A stretch of DNA of 64,000 nt from Glycine soja (GCF_004193775.1 NC_041003.1:30246263-30310262); one strand, 5' to 3'; counted from the first letter of the stretch, positions 45,994-57,240 are shown. Notes: generated by a model from the sequence alone, not told the origin. Made by a program: numbers and translations.

Positions 45994-47656
45994 TGTGGAA
46001 GCAATGACTTCCAAGATTATTTTGATGATGCCAAAGAATCAAGAGTGAAGCAAGTTCCAAAGAATCAAGAGTGAAGCAAGTTCCAAAGAATCAAGAGTCA
46101 AAAAGCTTCAAGAATCAAGATTCAAGAACAATCAAGTTTCAAGAATCAAGATTCAAGACTCAAGATTCAAGAATCAAGAGAAGACTCAATAAAGATAAGT
46201 ACTAATTTTTTTTCTTAAAAATATTGAGTAGCACAATAATTTTTCACAAAATCTTTTACCAAACAGTTTTACTCTCTGGTAATCGATTACCAGAAGGTAG
46301 TAATCGATTACCAGTAGCCAACATTGTTTTCAAAACTGATTTACAAAGATGTAATCGATTACCATAAGCATGTAATCGATTACCAATGTTTTAAAACGTT
46401 AGATTTCAAATTTCAAAAGTCACAATTAGTGATAAAACATTTTCAAATCATTTTAAACTTGTGTAATCGATTACACAATACTTGTAATCGATTACTAGTG
46501 TTTCTAAATGTTTTGATTTTCAAATTTAAACATGAAGAGTCACATCTTTTGATGTGTAATCGATTACACTATAATGGTAATCGATTACCGGTGACTGATT
46601 TCGAAAAATAAATTACCAAAAGTCACAATTCTTAAAGTGACTAGTTTTCTGAAGATTTTTTCAAAAGAGTTACAACTTTTAAAGTGACTAGTTTTCAAAA
46701 GAGACACAACTTTTTAAAGTGATTAGTTTTAAAGAAATTGCCAAGAGTTACAAACTTTAACTTGAGTCATCAAATGACTATAAATATGTGACCATGGCAT
46801 GAATTTAATAACTGGTTTTTACAGAACTTTTTGATTCATTTCTAAACTTCTTTCTAAGAGTTTTTGTTCAATACTTTCTCTTTCAAGAAAAGTTCATTGT
46901 TCAAAAACTTGTGCTACTCTTCTTCCTCATTCACTTATTTCTCTTGCCAATAGATTCAAAGGACTAACCACCTGAGAATTCTTTTGTTTCTTCTCTTCTC
47001 CCTCTTGACAAAAGATTTCAAAGGACAAACCGCCTGAGATATCTTCTGTTTCTTACTAAAGATTTCAAAGGACTAACCACCTGAGATATCTTTTTCCCTT
47101 TCCCTTTATACAAAAGATTTCAAAGGACTAACCGCCTAAGAATTCTTTGTCCTAACACATTAGAGGGTACATCCTTTATGGCACAAGTAGAGGGTACATC
47201 TACTTGGGTTGTTATACTGAGAACAAGAGAGGGTACATCTCTTGTGGATTAGTTCAAGTGGAGGGTACATCCACTTGATTGTTCAAAGAGAACAAGGGAG
47301 GGTACATCCCTTGTGGATCTTTGGCTTGTAAAGGATTTTACATGGTTGAAAGAAATCTCAAGAACTGTTGGTTACTTGGGGACTGGATGTAGGCACGGGT
47401 TGTTGTCGAACCAGTATAAATATTTTGTTTGTCTTCTTCTTCCCTACACTCTTTAATTTCCACTGTGTACTGTTAATTGCCGCTTTTACTTTTGGTTAAG
47501 TTATTGTTTCTGTTCTTTACTTTCTTAACTTAGTAGTAAAAGCCTGGTTGAATGTTGTAACATTAAGAAGGACAATTTTTTTTTAATTAGTCAAGACACA
47601 TTAATAATTAATTCAACCCCTCCTTCTTTATTATTCTGAGGTCACTTGATCCAACA
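45994..47656 (+). mobile_element. Sirevirus 3' LTR (1663 bp)
   Basis: Carries eight TAATCGATTA palindromes in pairs (46278-46590), TATA-like CTATAAATATG near 46778, then arrays of GGACTAACCGCCTGA units and GGGTACATC units in the transcribed part, ending CTTGATCCAACA. Collinear with the solo LTR at 22788-24438. Confidence 0.93.
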
Positions 47657-47661
47657 TCATT

Positions 47662-49604
47662 AAACACCCCAAACACAGTAGCATTCCACATAACTTGCAA
47701 GGGTTTCACAAAAAGTTATGGGATGGTCAATGTCATCAGATATAGGGGATCATCGACATCATGATCCGGCCTATCTGCAGGTTTCACCGGTCCCACAACT
47801 CTCTATTTATCCAACATAGTTAATTAACATAATTTAATCACAGTGAACACTTTAATTGAAAAAACAAGCATTTAATGACACTGAAATACATGTTTTGATT
47901 AACGTTTGACAAGATGTGTCGGCCAAGCAAGGAAGGTGTTAAGTGTCTGCCCCACTAACTTAACCTCTTCAGTGGGTACAAGAATGAGAGCATCTGCATC
48001 TCTAACCTCCTCAACACCAACCTTGACTTGATTATGCAGCAAAGGAATGTTGTGAACGGTTGTGGATCCTTCATAAAATCTTCCTAGGGCAACCAGGCAG
48101 GGAGGATTTTCTTCGATGTACAACCCGTATTTGTCTAAGTCACCCGTGGCTGGATCATTCCTTGAGGGATCAACACATCTCTCCTTTGTGCTAACACAAG
48201 CAGTTGAAGGAACAACCTTAGGCTCAGGAGGCAGTGGGAGTCCCTGTGATTGCATCTGCGACTGAAACTGGGACTGCATTTGGCTGAAGGATAACATTAG
48301 CTGTCGAGTCATTTTTTTTGTGATCGACTCCTCCAACTAGTCCCTGATTTGTTGCGTCAACTGCTCCAAGTCTTTAGGAGCAATGGAGGAAGACGTGCAG
48401 GAGGTCCTTGGAGCCAGTCCAAAGTATTGCTTAATTGTGACCCCAGCTTCAGCAGCATGCACACGACCAGGGTGTTCTGGTCACCCAATGGCAGCAGTCA
48501 GTACATCCTGATGTCCATGGGCGACAAAGGAACCTTGTGAGGCTTGCTCCTCCAACGAATCCTATAAAGAACATGTTTATTGGTTTACTCAATCACATAA
48601 TAAACATAAATAATTGAAATTAATAATTGAAAGTGACTTACAATCTTCTCAGCAATTTCCTTTGTTGCCTCAGACGTCATTTGCCCAGTTTTCTTGGTGG
48701 AGACCATCTTCCACTTCACGTGTCATCTGATGGGAGATGGAGGATCAATCACAATGTTAGTGCTTCTGGATTGAGCAACTTCCTCTAGTTTTTTCTTTCT
48801 CTTCTCATCCATCAACTTGTTTTCTAAATGTTTGTAACCCCTACGAGACAACACGTGAGGGGAAGTGTTTTGTTTCTGGATGGCCTGTGCCTTCTTTTGC
48901 ACATCCTGTACAAATTAAACATTATTGAAAGTTATCATTACAATGTATAATAGTAAGTCAATTTAAAGTTTAAGACAACGAAAATCACAAACTTACCTCC
49001 CACGAAGGGTCTCTGCAGGTTTGACAAAATTGGGCCCACTTCTCCTTGCTAATGCCGTACTTTTCGCATATAGTGTCGTCGACACTTTCCTTGTCGGTTG
49101 CAAGTGCCCATTTCGACATCAAATCAGACTTAAATTGTCTCCATTGCTCCCTCACAGTCTGAAGTATTTTCTTGTTTTTTCCTCAAATCAGATGCTTCAG
49201 GGATATCAAATTCAGCTTGACAAACAAAAAATTACATTCTATTATTACTGAATTACAATTTGATTGTCAATGAACAAAATGAAATATTTAACTAAAATAC
49301 CTTAATATCCTCCCATATCAAATCCTTCTAAGCAGCAGGGACTAGCTTCCAATTCTCGTATGTCACATCCACCTTATCACGAGTGACAATCCCCAAATAT
49401 GTTCTTAACTTCTTTCTGTGGGGACTGTCTGCTTTCCCGGTAGCAGGATTCACATGGATCAGGGGTCTCTCTGCCCCAACTGGTCTAGTCGCCAATGATA
49501 TTAGGTGTGTGGCCTTGTCCACTTCAAGGTAGACGAAAAATGCGATGTTGCATCAGTAAGAGGAGGAGGAGGAGGAGGAGGAGAATTGGGTGGTGTAGCC
49601 ATTT
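47662..49604 (-). pseudogene. CACTA-2 second ORF, N-terminal Ptta/En-Spm part
   Basis: Starts at the ATG near 49602 with MATPPNSPPPPPPPP, a poly-proline head. It continues with WTR, PVGAERPLIHVNPATGKAD and LGIVTRDKVDVTYENW (49328-49500), then FKSDLMSKWALATDKESVDD and CEKYGISKEKWAQFCQTCRD (49010-49140), then SPHVLSRRGYKHLE (48840), the signature of Ptta/En-Spm transposase proteins. MVSTKKTGQMTSEATKEIAE lies near 48690, with a proper GTAAGT donor after it. Downstream VKVGVEEVRDADALILVPTE (48000) matches CACTA-1. Stops (for example near 48330 and 47690) mark it as broken. It is split from its protease domain by the Sirevirus. Confidence 0.87.
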
Positions 49605-49744
49605 TTCCTGTAAACAAAAAAACATTAATTTAGGATGTTATGAACAAAAATTAAGTATCAATGTAATTGAATGGACTAAAATTAAGTACAAAATAAAAAA
49701 AATGCATTAGATGATGTTAATTAATTCTCCTTCATCATGATTAT

Positions 49745-50790
49745 TACGATTAGCATAGACATTGTCGACTTCTTCTTCTCTGACGACATTAGGCGAAAAT
49801 TGTGTAGACAAAGGACTAACATAAGTATCAATGTATGAATCATCACCTTCAACATTAAAACTTATTATTTTCCCATGTAGAACCACCGACCACCTTTCAT
49901 CACAAGGGTCTTAAACATAAAATACCTGTTTAGCTTGTTCTACCAAGATGAAAGGTCATTCTAGTAAGCGAGTTTCTTAAGATCCACCAATGTAAATCCT
50001 ACATCATCGGTCCGCACACCAGTATTACTGTCAACCCACTTACATTTGAAAACACAGACAGTGAATTTCACATAGTTAAGCTCCCAAATTTCTTCAATGA
50101 AACCAAAGTAAGGGATGGAAGCTACACGAGGATTGTGATCATGTACAATAGTGAAGTGTTGAGATTCAGCCTTTAGGGTAACCCCATTGTTTTGCATTGT
50201 ACTTTTGTTGTCTTGTGATTTTGTATAGAAGGAATACTTGTTTATATTGTATCATTGACAAGTTATAACATTTCTTTTAGGCCTATCTGCTAGCTTTCTT
50301 AACGTTTCAGAAGCATTATCATCAGCAAAGATTGTATCTTTAAACCAATCTAGGAAAGTCTTTTTATGCTCTTTCAATACCCTGTTCTTCAACATTTTTG
50401 GATTATTTTCCTTCACTAAACCTTCCTGGCGAAGTATGTATGGCAAAACTTCATCATTGTTATTCAACACATACAAATGAGCTTGTTGCAAATCTTCTAC
50501 AATTGGAGTGATAACATGCAGTCCTCTTGAACCCTTACCTCCCACTCTTTCGTCATGCCGAGACTCGGCAAGCCCAACTAGTTTAGCTTTTTCAATTTAC
50601 TCTAAATAAAATTCAATGGCTTCGTCTCCAATGTACCTTTCAACAATAAATGTTTTTGGGTAGTGTAGATTCTTGGTATACCCTTTTATGATATTTATAT
50701 ATTCCTCAATTGGGTACATCCACCGTGCTCGCACCCCATTATAGTTACTTTTTGTGCATTTATGTCTCAAGGAAATTTCAATGGGGAGAT
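49745..50790 (-). pseudogene. CACTA-2 TNP2-like transposase, C-terminal part
   Basis: C-terminal portion of the main CACTA transposase (TNP2, Transposase_21 family with its DUF4218 and DUF4216 domains). Readable: VRARWMYPIEEYINIIKGYT (50660-50740), then FIVERYIGDEAIEFYLE, then MGGKGSRGLHVITP (50545), and, after an intron-like gap, HNPRVASIPYFGFIEEIWEL and FKCKWVD (50000-50140), then VEQAKQVFYV near 49940. Stops interrupt it (50590, 49925). It is upstream of the second ORF on the minus strand, the usual CACTA order. Element X cuts it at about 50792, so the catalytic part would be beyond the window. Confidence 0.85.
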
Positions 50791-51143
50791 TTTATCGGAA
50801 AGTGCACCGGATCGTCAAGTATTTAAAATTAAAATGGATGAATTCGAGTATCAAACACAAGGAACTAATGTTAGCTTGAATTAAGTTCAGAATCGAAGCA
50901 TTGTTGAGAGAACATGTCTAAGTGATAATTTCAAATAGAATTTAAACTAAACTATTATGCTAAAAAATATAAAATACAAGGTAAATAAAATGACACCAGT
51001 AGGTAGATATGTTGGGTCTTTCTAACAAACAAGTTGATGCATAGAAATATATTTCTCTAATCAATCATGCTCTTGTGATCTATGCTGTAGCCTAAACTAC
51101 TAAACCTCCGATCCCTCGTCAGGCTGAATATCCAAGCTTTATC

Positions 51144-51410
51144 TGCAGATCCCTCATGTAAGACTACACCCGATTTAGATAGCCCTCTTAGGTTTAGACT
51201 AACTTAAACTGAGTTTCGTCCGCAGATCCCTCATGTAAGACTAGACTCAGCTCAAGTAGCTTACGAAAGTTTAGCCTAACTTAGCCTAAGCTTCGTCCGC
51301 AGATCCCTCATGTAAGACTAGGCCTAAACTAAATAGCATTATTGTAACAACATAATTAAAACCAAAACTTAACCCGCAGATCCCTCATGTAAAATTAAGT
51401 TTTGATCCTG
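51144..51410 (-). repeat. Four direct repeats, about 78-bp spacing
   Basis: GCAGATCCCTCATGTAAGACTA at about 51144, 51222, 51298 and 51380 (last copy diverged), in the transcribed part of the element X LTR. Related single copies (CAGATTCCTCTTGTAAGACTA) are in LTRs A and B. Confidence 0.88.
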
Positions 51411-51944
51411 CTTCAATCAAGTTCTAAGGCAACAGTATATTTCCCAATGCTAAAGTCACCTAATTGTGCACACAAATGGGTGATCAGACCAAAAGCATAC
51501 AAACATTAAGCATTGAAGGAAGCATTGAACACAGAAAACATAATCAATTAGATATTAGGTATTTACATCAGCTATTCATTAGAAATCCCCAACTAGGGTG
51601 TTTAGCCAGCCATTACAAAGAAACCCCAACAATAAATGAGATTAAAATCAGAGAATGATAGTTCCTTACACAAGAAGGGGGATTCCCCCTCCTCTTCTCA
51701 ATATCTCACACTCACTCTCTACTCAATAATCTCTCTCAAATGACAAAACCTAGGCTTCAATGCACAAGCTTCTCCTCTCTTTGCTTCTAGGGCTCTTTTC
51801 CCCAAATAGGCACTATGGCTGCTGTGGAATTCTGTACCCTGGCCATTCTGTAGAAGTTGTCATAAAAGGTGTAAAAAGTGTCTAAAGGGTGTACCCTAAT
51901 TCTACATAAGACAGGCTTTAAATAGGCTCTGAAATCACAACACT

Positions 51945-52169
51945 GCGCTTAGCGCTCCCCTCGCACTTAGCGCGGGTAAGTGGATTCGGGCTTAGTGCCA
52001 GTCTTGAGCTTAGCCTAGCTGAAGGCACTTGCTACGCTTAGCGTACTGATCTCGCACTTAGCGCGCGGCTTTGATGCTAATGCTCTGCCAGATTCTCCTT
52101 TGCGCTAAGCGCGCTGAAGCTGTGCTTAGTGATGGATATGCGCTTAGCCCAACAGCTGAGCTTAGCCCA
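51945..52169 (-). promoter_or_regulatory. CTAAGCG motif cluster in element X LTR
   Basis: About ten copies of GCGCTTAGCGC-like motifs (read on plus), many in the 11-bp near-palindromic form. On the minus strand the cluster ends about 20 bp upstream of the TATA box. Confidence 0.82.
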
Positions 52170-52384
52170 ATTGCTACTTTTTGCAATTCAAAACTTAGCC
52201 CTTTTTTCACCTAAAGATGCACAGATTTCATCATTAAATCCAATGGAAATGTTCTAGAGACAGCATTAGCCTTAAAACAAGATTTATTTACACAATTTAC
52301 TCCAAAATAACCATAAATTGGGGACCTATACAAGCTTTGGAAAAAGATTTCTATACAAAAGTTAGTCGTATAAAGTGACTAACA

Positions 52385-52399
52385 AACTCCCCCAAATTT
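52385..52399 (-). other. Polypurine tract of element X
   Basis: On the minus strand AAATTTGGGGGAGTT directly precedes the LTR start; this fixes orientation and shows the LTR is a 3' LTR. Confidence 0.85.
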
Positions 52400-52987
52400 A
52401 CAGTTTTGCTTGTCCTATAGAAAAGAAAGAACAGTTCACTTGTCCTCGAGTGACAAAGAGAGTGGCCAATCAAAAGAATATGGTGTTTGGTTCATCAAGG
52501 ATATCAACCATATGAACTAAATATCATGGGATGCTTAAATTAATCACTTTTCACAGGCATGCTGCTTTCCAAAGATATGAGCACAAGTATTAGAGTCACA
52601 GCTGAAATAAGCTAGTAAGCATGATAGAAATCAAGGAAGGATCATCAACCAAAACCTCACAGTCATTGTTTCACTCAAACTCAAGTGTTTAGGCTTATTC
52701 CATCATCAACAACCAACACAAGTTCCAACCTTTGCATTTCATCTCCTATCATACAGTAATGAACACACAAAAATGAATCTGAAGGACTTTCTAGGCTTTT
52801 AATGGGGTTAGGCTGCCAACAATTAATGGTTTTTCTATCATAAGCTTTTTGTACAAGTAAACAAATAACTATGCCACTGAAATTAAAATGCTGAAATTTA
52901 AAGAACAGAAACATAAAAGCTGAAATTTAAATGACATAAAGCATAAAATAACTGAAATTAAACTAAAGTGTTCATGATGCAAAAAAT
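52400..52987 (-). other. 3' untranslated region of element X
   Basis: No coding similarity; lies between the ORF stop and the polypurine tract. Confidence 0.55.
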
Positions 52988-53427
52988 TTAAACGTCCTGC
53001 TCCTCCTGTGGTTGGTCTTCATTAAGATCCAGTGCTGAAGGCTGAATCTCCTTAGGAGCAGGTGCAGATAGTGGAGATGGCTGTGGGCTCTGAGCTGGAG
53101 TGGTCTCCTCCTCTGCTGCTGCTGGTGATGGTGCTGGTGCTGGTGGTGTTGTGGAAGGGGCCTCAGATCTCTTACCTCTGGCCTTCCTGGGTCCTCTGAA
53201 TGTGACTATTGGATCATCAAGATTCCAATAGTTCTTCTTAATATATGCCAAATTAATGGCAGGACTCAGGCTCTCCAGGGTCAAGAAATCAGAGTGGACC
53301 CCCCGGGCTTTACATAAAGCAGTGATTAGGACAGGAACGCCGAGCCTCGAGGAGTTGTGCTGGGCCATGAGTGTAATCTGACTAGAAATGAAGGATCCAA
53401 GATGCATATCCATCTTCTGTATGAGTG
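52988..53427 (-). pseudogene. Element X ORF, C-terminal half
   Basis: Continues the ORF at 57241-57854 after a solo LTR insertion. It reads YALIQKMDMHLGSFISSQIT, then GVPVLITALCKARGVHS, and a YIKKNYWNLDDP segment. A nuclear-signal-like KARGKRSE follows, then a tail of about 60 residues rich in Pro, Ala and Glu. The stop is at 52988. The LITALCKARGV motif resembles the 'putative plant transposon protein' family (Pfam Transposase_32, from memory). No stop interrupts this half. Confidence 0.7.
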
Positions 53428-53722
53428 CATATTGTTCGGATTCCGGCAAGTGCACCGGATCGCACAAGTAGTATAAAACGGTAAGAACCGAGTATCGAAC
53501 TCTCGGGGAACTTGTGTTATTTGGTAAGCTATTTCACCAAATAGGTGTCTGGTGTGTAAAGATAAGTGTGAATATGAACAGGTGTATAAACTATCTGTGC
53601 AAAAAGAAAGAAAATCACGCAAGAGAAATGATGTGTAAAAAAAAGTAGAGAACACGTTGGCCTTCCTAATAGGTGCCTGATGCTAAAAAGATATTCTCTA
53701 TCTAACAATGCTCATGTGTTCT

Positions 53723-55135
53723 TGTTAGTAGGTGAAAACGACTAACTTTTGTGTATAAAACTTGTATAAATTGTATCAAACTCTCCCAATTTATGGTTAT
53801 TTTGTAATGTTATAAGTATTTTCTGTTAAGTATAGGTAATAAATACTTAGTATTTTCATTTTGTGTGTTTAATAATCATTTTCTCTCAATTTCAGGTTAA
53901 TTAGGCAAGCTTTGGAAAAGGTTGTTTTCACCTTCTCGCTAAGACAATTTGCTGGCTTAGCGAGCATCCACTTAGCGCAACACTCCTGGGCTAAGCGCGA
54001 GGAAGAATCTAGAAGAAGATGAGTTGTACAGGTTCTCTAAGCGCACCACTTCATCTCTCTAAGCGCACCGCTTCAGTTCATCTGCTAAGCGAGAAAGGCG
54101 CGCTAAGCCAAAAATCACTAACGTGCGCTAAGCGTCCATACGTGCGCTAAGCGCACGAGCAAGAATAAGGCCACCTATTTAAGCCTGAAATCAGATTTTG
54201 TGAAGGGAGTTTGGACTGGGATTCAGAGCTTTGCATGTCTAGGGTTTCTAGAGAGAGAAAGGTCCAAGTTCCAGAAAGTTTTGAGAGATTTTGCTGTGTG
54301 AAGATCTGCAGAGACCAAAGCTTGAAGCAGGAGCCAGTTTGAGAGCTTGAGATGAGTTTGTGAGTGATTGTGAGATCCTAGAGGTGAAGGAGACATCCTC
54401 ACCACTTGTATTTTTGCAATCTTTCATCTTGTTCTTCTCTTTGTTGTTAAGAAGGCTTCCTGGTATGGAAAGCTAAATCCTCTGTTGGATCTTCCCTATA
54501 GGTACTTGATGTAAATATATTTCTATCTATTTAATGATGTTTTGTGTGTTCTCTGTGCTATCTGCTTTTCATTTAAGTATGCCTTTACCTTGATCACGTA
54601 GATGCATGCTTTGTTAGGGTCGTTCAACAGTGGAAACTAGTCTAACTCTAAAGTCCTTGATAGTGCAGGGCTGAGTTGTCATGCTTTCACGAGAAATCGA
54701 GGTGCGATAAGTTAGTTGAGTATATGTGTCTTAATGCGTCCTGGTTGAGTTTAGTCTTACAAGAGGAATCTGCGGACGATGCTTGATCAGGATTAGGCTA
54801 AACTATCTTGAGGAATCAGGGTTTAGTATCTCAGGAGACACCATAAGAACACATGAGCATTGTTAGATAAAGAATATCTTTTTAGCATCAGGCACCTATT
54901 AGGAAGACCAACGTCTTCTCTACTTGTTTTTACACATCATTTCTCTCGCGTGATTTTCTTTCATTTTGCATAGATAGTTTATACACTTGTTCATATTCAC
55001 ACTTACTTTTACACACTAGATGCCTATTTGCTGAAATAGCTTACCAAATAACACAAGTTCCCCAAGTGTTCGATACTCGGTTCTTACCGTTTTATACTAC
55101 TTGTGCGATCAGATGCACTTGCCGGAAGTCGAATA
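53723..55135 (+). mobile_element. Solo LTR A (1413 bp), nested in solo LTR B
   Basis: Plus-strand LTR from TGTTAGTAGGTGAAAACGAC to GGAAGTCGAATA, with perfect TSD GTTCT at 53718-53722 and 55136-55140. Same family as LTR B in the opposite orientation, so the region forms a large inverted repeat. Its last two bases are TA rather than CA. TATA-like CTATTTAAG at 54176-54184. Confidence 0.93.
53937..54157 (+). promoter_or_regulatory. CTAAGCG motif cluster in solo LTR A
   Basis: Ten copies of (C/G)TAAGCG or its complement in about 220 bp, ending about 20 bp before the TATA-like box. Several are the near-palindrome GCGCTAAGCGC. Confidence 0.85.
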
Positions 55136-55416
55136 GTTCTTATGGTGTCTCCTGAGATACTAAACCTCGATTCCTCATGATAGTTTAGCCTAATCCTGAT
55201 CAAGCATGGCCCGCAGATTCCTCTTGTAAGACTAAACTCAACCAGGACCGCATTAAGACACACATACACAACTAAATTATCGCACCCCGATTCCTCGTGA
55301 TAGTACGACAACTCAGCCCTGTACTATCAAGGACTTTAGAGTCAGACCAGTTTCCACTATTGAATGACCCTAACAAAGCAAGCATCTACGTGATCAAGGT
55401 AAAGGCATACTGGAGT

Positions 55417-56379
55417 TGATGCAAGCTCCATTGGAGCTTGTAGGCCTAGGATCTTCTTCATCAATGGATTCCTTTGCTTCTTGGAAGATGAATGGCAGTG
55501 GAATGGAGAAAGGGAGAGAGAGAGGAGACGCCACTTCAAGGAGAAGATGAGTCTAGATGAAGCTCACCACCATAGGAGGCCATGGATAAGAGCTTGGAGG
55601 AAGAAGGAGATGAATGAAGGGAGAGGGAGAGAAGAGCACGAAATTTTGTGCTCCAAATGAGCTTTGAAATCTGAAGTTTAATATTCAAATGATCAAAGTT
55701 GAAAAAAATGCACACACATGACCTCTATTTATAGCCTAAGTGTCACACAAAATTGGAGGGAAATTCAAATTTCACTTGAATTTGAAATTGAATTTGTGCA
55801 GCCAAACTTTGGAGCCAAAATTTCGCTAATTATGATTAGTGAATTTTAGTTATGGTTCAGCCCACTAATCCAAGATCAATTCCAAGATTCTCCACTAAGT
55901 GTGCTTAGGTGTCATGAGGCATGAAAAGCATGAAGGACATGCACAAAGTGTGACTATATGATGTGGCAATGGGGTGTAGTAAGCAAATGCTCACCTCCAT
56001 CTCTAAAATTTAATTGGATTGGGCTTCTACCAATTCAATTAAATTTATTTCCAACCACACACATCAAATATCCACTTAGTGCATGTGAAATTACAAAACT
56101 ACCCCTAATACAAAAACTAGTCTAGGTGCCCTAAAATACAAGGGCTGAAAAATCCTATATTTCTAGGGTACCCTACCTACATTATGGAGCCCTAAATACA
56201 AGGCCCAAAAATAATGAAACCTTAATCTAATATTTACAAAGATAAGTGGGCTCATACTTAGCCCATGGGCCCGAAATCTACCCTAAGGCTCATGAGAACC
56301 CTAGTGCCTTCTCTTGCATCTTTTGCCCAATCTTCTTGGAGTCTTCTATCCAATGCCCTTGGGGGGTAGGATTGCATCA
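55417..56379 (-). mobile_element. Ty3/gypsy solo LTR (963 bp), nested in solo LTR B
   Basis: Same family as the LTR at 2842-3803, with ends TGATGC...GCATCA. The perfect TSD GGAGT is at 55412-55416 and 56380-56384. No internal sequence remains. TATA (CTATAAATAG on minus) near 55728-55737. Confidence 0.96.
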
Positions 56380-56796
56380 GGAGTGTACACAGATAGCACA
56401 GAGAACACACAAAACATCATTAAATAGATAAAAATATATTTACATCAGGTACCTATAGGGAAGATCCAACAGAGGATTTAGTTTTCCATACCAGGAAGCT
56501 TTCTTTACAACAAAGAGAAGAACAAGATGAAAGATTGCAAAAATACAAGTGGTGAGGCCATCTCCTTCACCTCTAGGATCTCACAATCACTCATAAACTC
56601 ATCTCAAGCTCTCAAACCGACTCTCGCTTCAAGCTCTGGTCTCTGCAGATCTTCACACAGCAAAATCTCTCAAAACTCTATGGAACTTGGACCTTTCTCT
56701 CTCTAGAAACTCTAGACATGCAAAGCTCTGAATCCCAGTCCAAAATCCCTTTCTAAAATCTGATTTCAGGCTTAAATAGGTGGCCTTGTTCATGCT

Positions 56797-57020
56797 CGTG
56801 CGCTTAGCGCACTTATGGACCGCTTAGCGCACATTAGTGAATTTTGGCTTAGCTCGTGCCTTTCTCGCTTAGCGGATGAACTGAAGCGGTGCACTTAGTG
56901 AGATGAAGTGGTGCACTTAGCGAACCTGTACAGCTAATTTTCTTCCAGAGTCTTCCTCGCGCTTAGCCCATGAGTGTTGCGCTTAGTGGACACTCACTAA
57001 GCCAATCTGTTGGCTTAGCG
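56797..57020 (-). promoter_or_regulatory. CTAAGCG motif cluster in solo LTR B
   Basis: About ten motif copies (for example GCGCTTAGCGCAC at 56799), ending on the minus strand about 17 bp before the TATA-like box at 56771-56780. Counterpart of 53937-54157. Confidence 0.85.
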
Positions 57021-57240
57021 AGAAGGTGAAAAGCAGCACTTTTCTAAGCTTGCCTAATTAACCTGAAATTGAGAGAAAATGATTATTAAACATACAAAAT
57101 GGAAGTACTAATTATTTATTACCTATACTTAACAAAAAATACTTATAACACTACAAAATAACCATAAATTGGAAGACTTTGATACAATTTACACAAGTTT
57201 TATACACAAAAGTTAGTCGTTTTCATCGAGTAACACATAT

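Larger units (their letters stand above)
41200..47656 (+). mobile_element. Sirevirus (SIRE1-like Ty1/copia), pol deleted
   Basis: Two-LTR element with TSD TCATT (41195-41199 and 47657-47661), inserted in the Ulp1 exon of CACTA-2. LTR ends are TGTGGAAGC...GATCCAACA. It has a primer site, gag, an envelope-like ORF and a polypurine tract. Only about 0.7 kb separates gag from the envelope-like ORF; the roughly 4 kb pol (protease, integrase, RT, RNase H) expected there is absent. Every coding region has stops, so it is inactive. Confidence 0.92.
50793..52384 (-). mobile_element. 3' LTR of element X (about 1592 bp)
   Basis: Minus-strand LTR. Its start, TGTTAGTCACTTTATACGAC (52384), follows a polypurine tract, and its end is GTGCACTTTCCGATA at about 50793. 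It is a diverged relative of solo LTRs A and B: GACTAACTTTTGTATA, CTAAGCG cluster, TATA box (CCTATTTAAAG, 51917-51926), GCAGATCCCTC repeats and the GATCCGGTGCACTT end occur in the same order. The left boundary may be off by a few bases because no TSD partner is in the window. Confidence 0.8.
53433..57235 (-). mobile_element. Solo LTR B, split by two later insertions
   Basis: Minus-strand LTR from TGTTACTCGATGAAAACGAC (57235) to AATCCGAACA (53433). The TSD is perfect: CATAT at 53428-53432 and 57236-57240. It contains solo LTR A (53723-55135) and the gypsy solo LTR (55417-56379). Subtracting both insertions and their duplications leaves about 1417 bp, almost equal to the 1413 bp of LTR A, which confirms the reconstruction. 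Minus-strand TATA (CCTATTTAAG) at 56771-56780. It inserted in the element X ORF. Confidence 0.93.

Noticed and set aside
53326..53655. 109-codon minus-strand frame that seems to extend the element X ORF upstream
   Set aside because: It runs from solo LTR B into the ORF; the true upstream coding part is at 57241-57854, as shown by the CATAT duplication.
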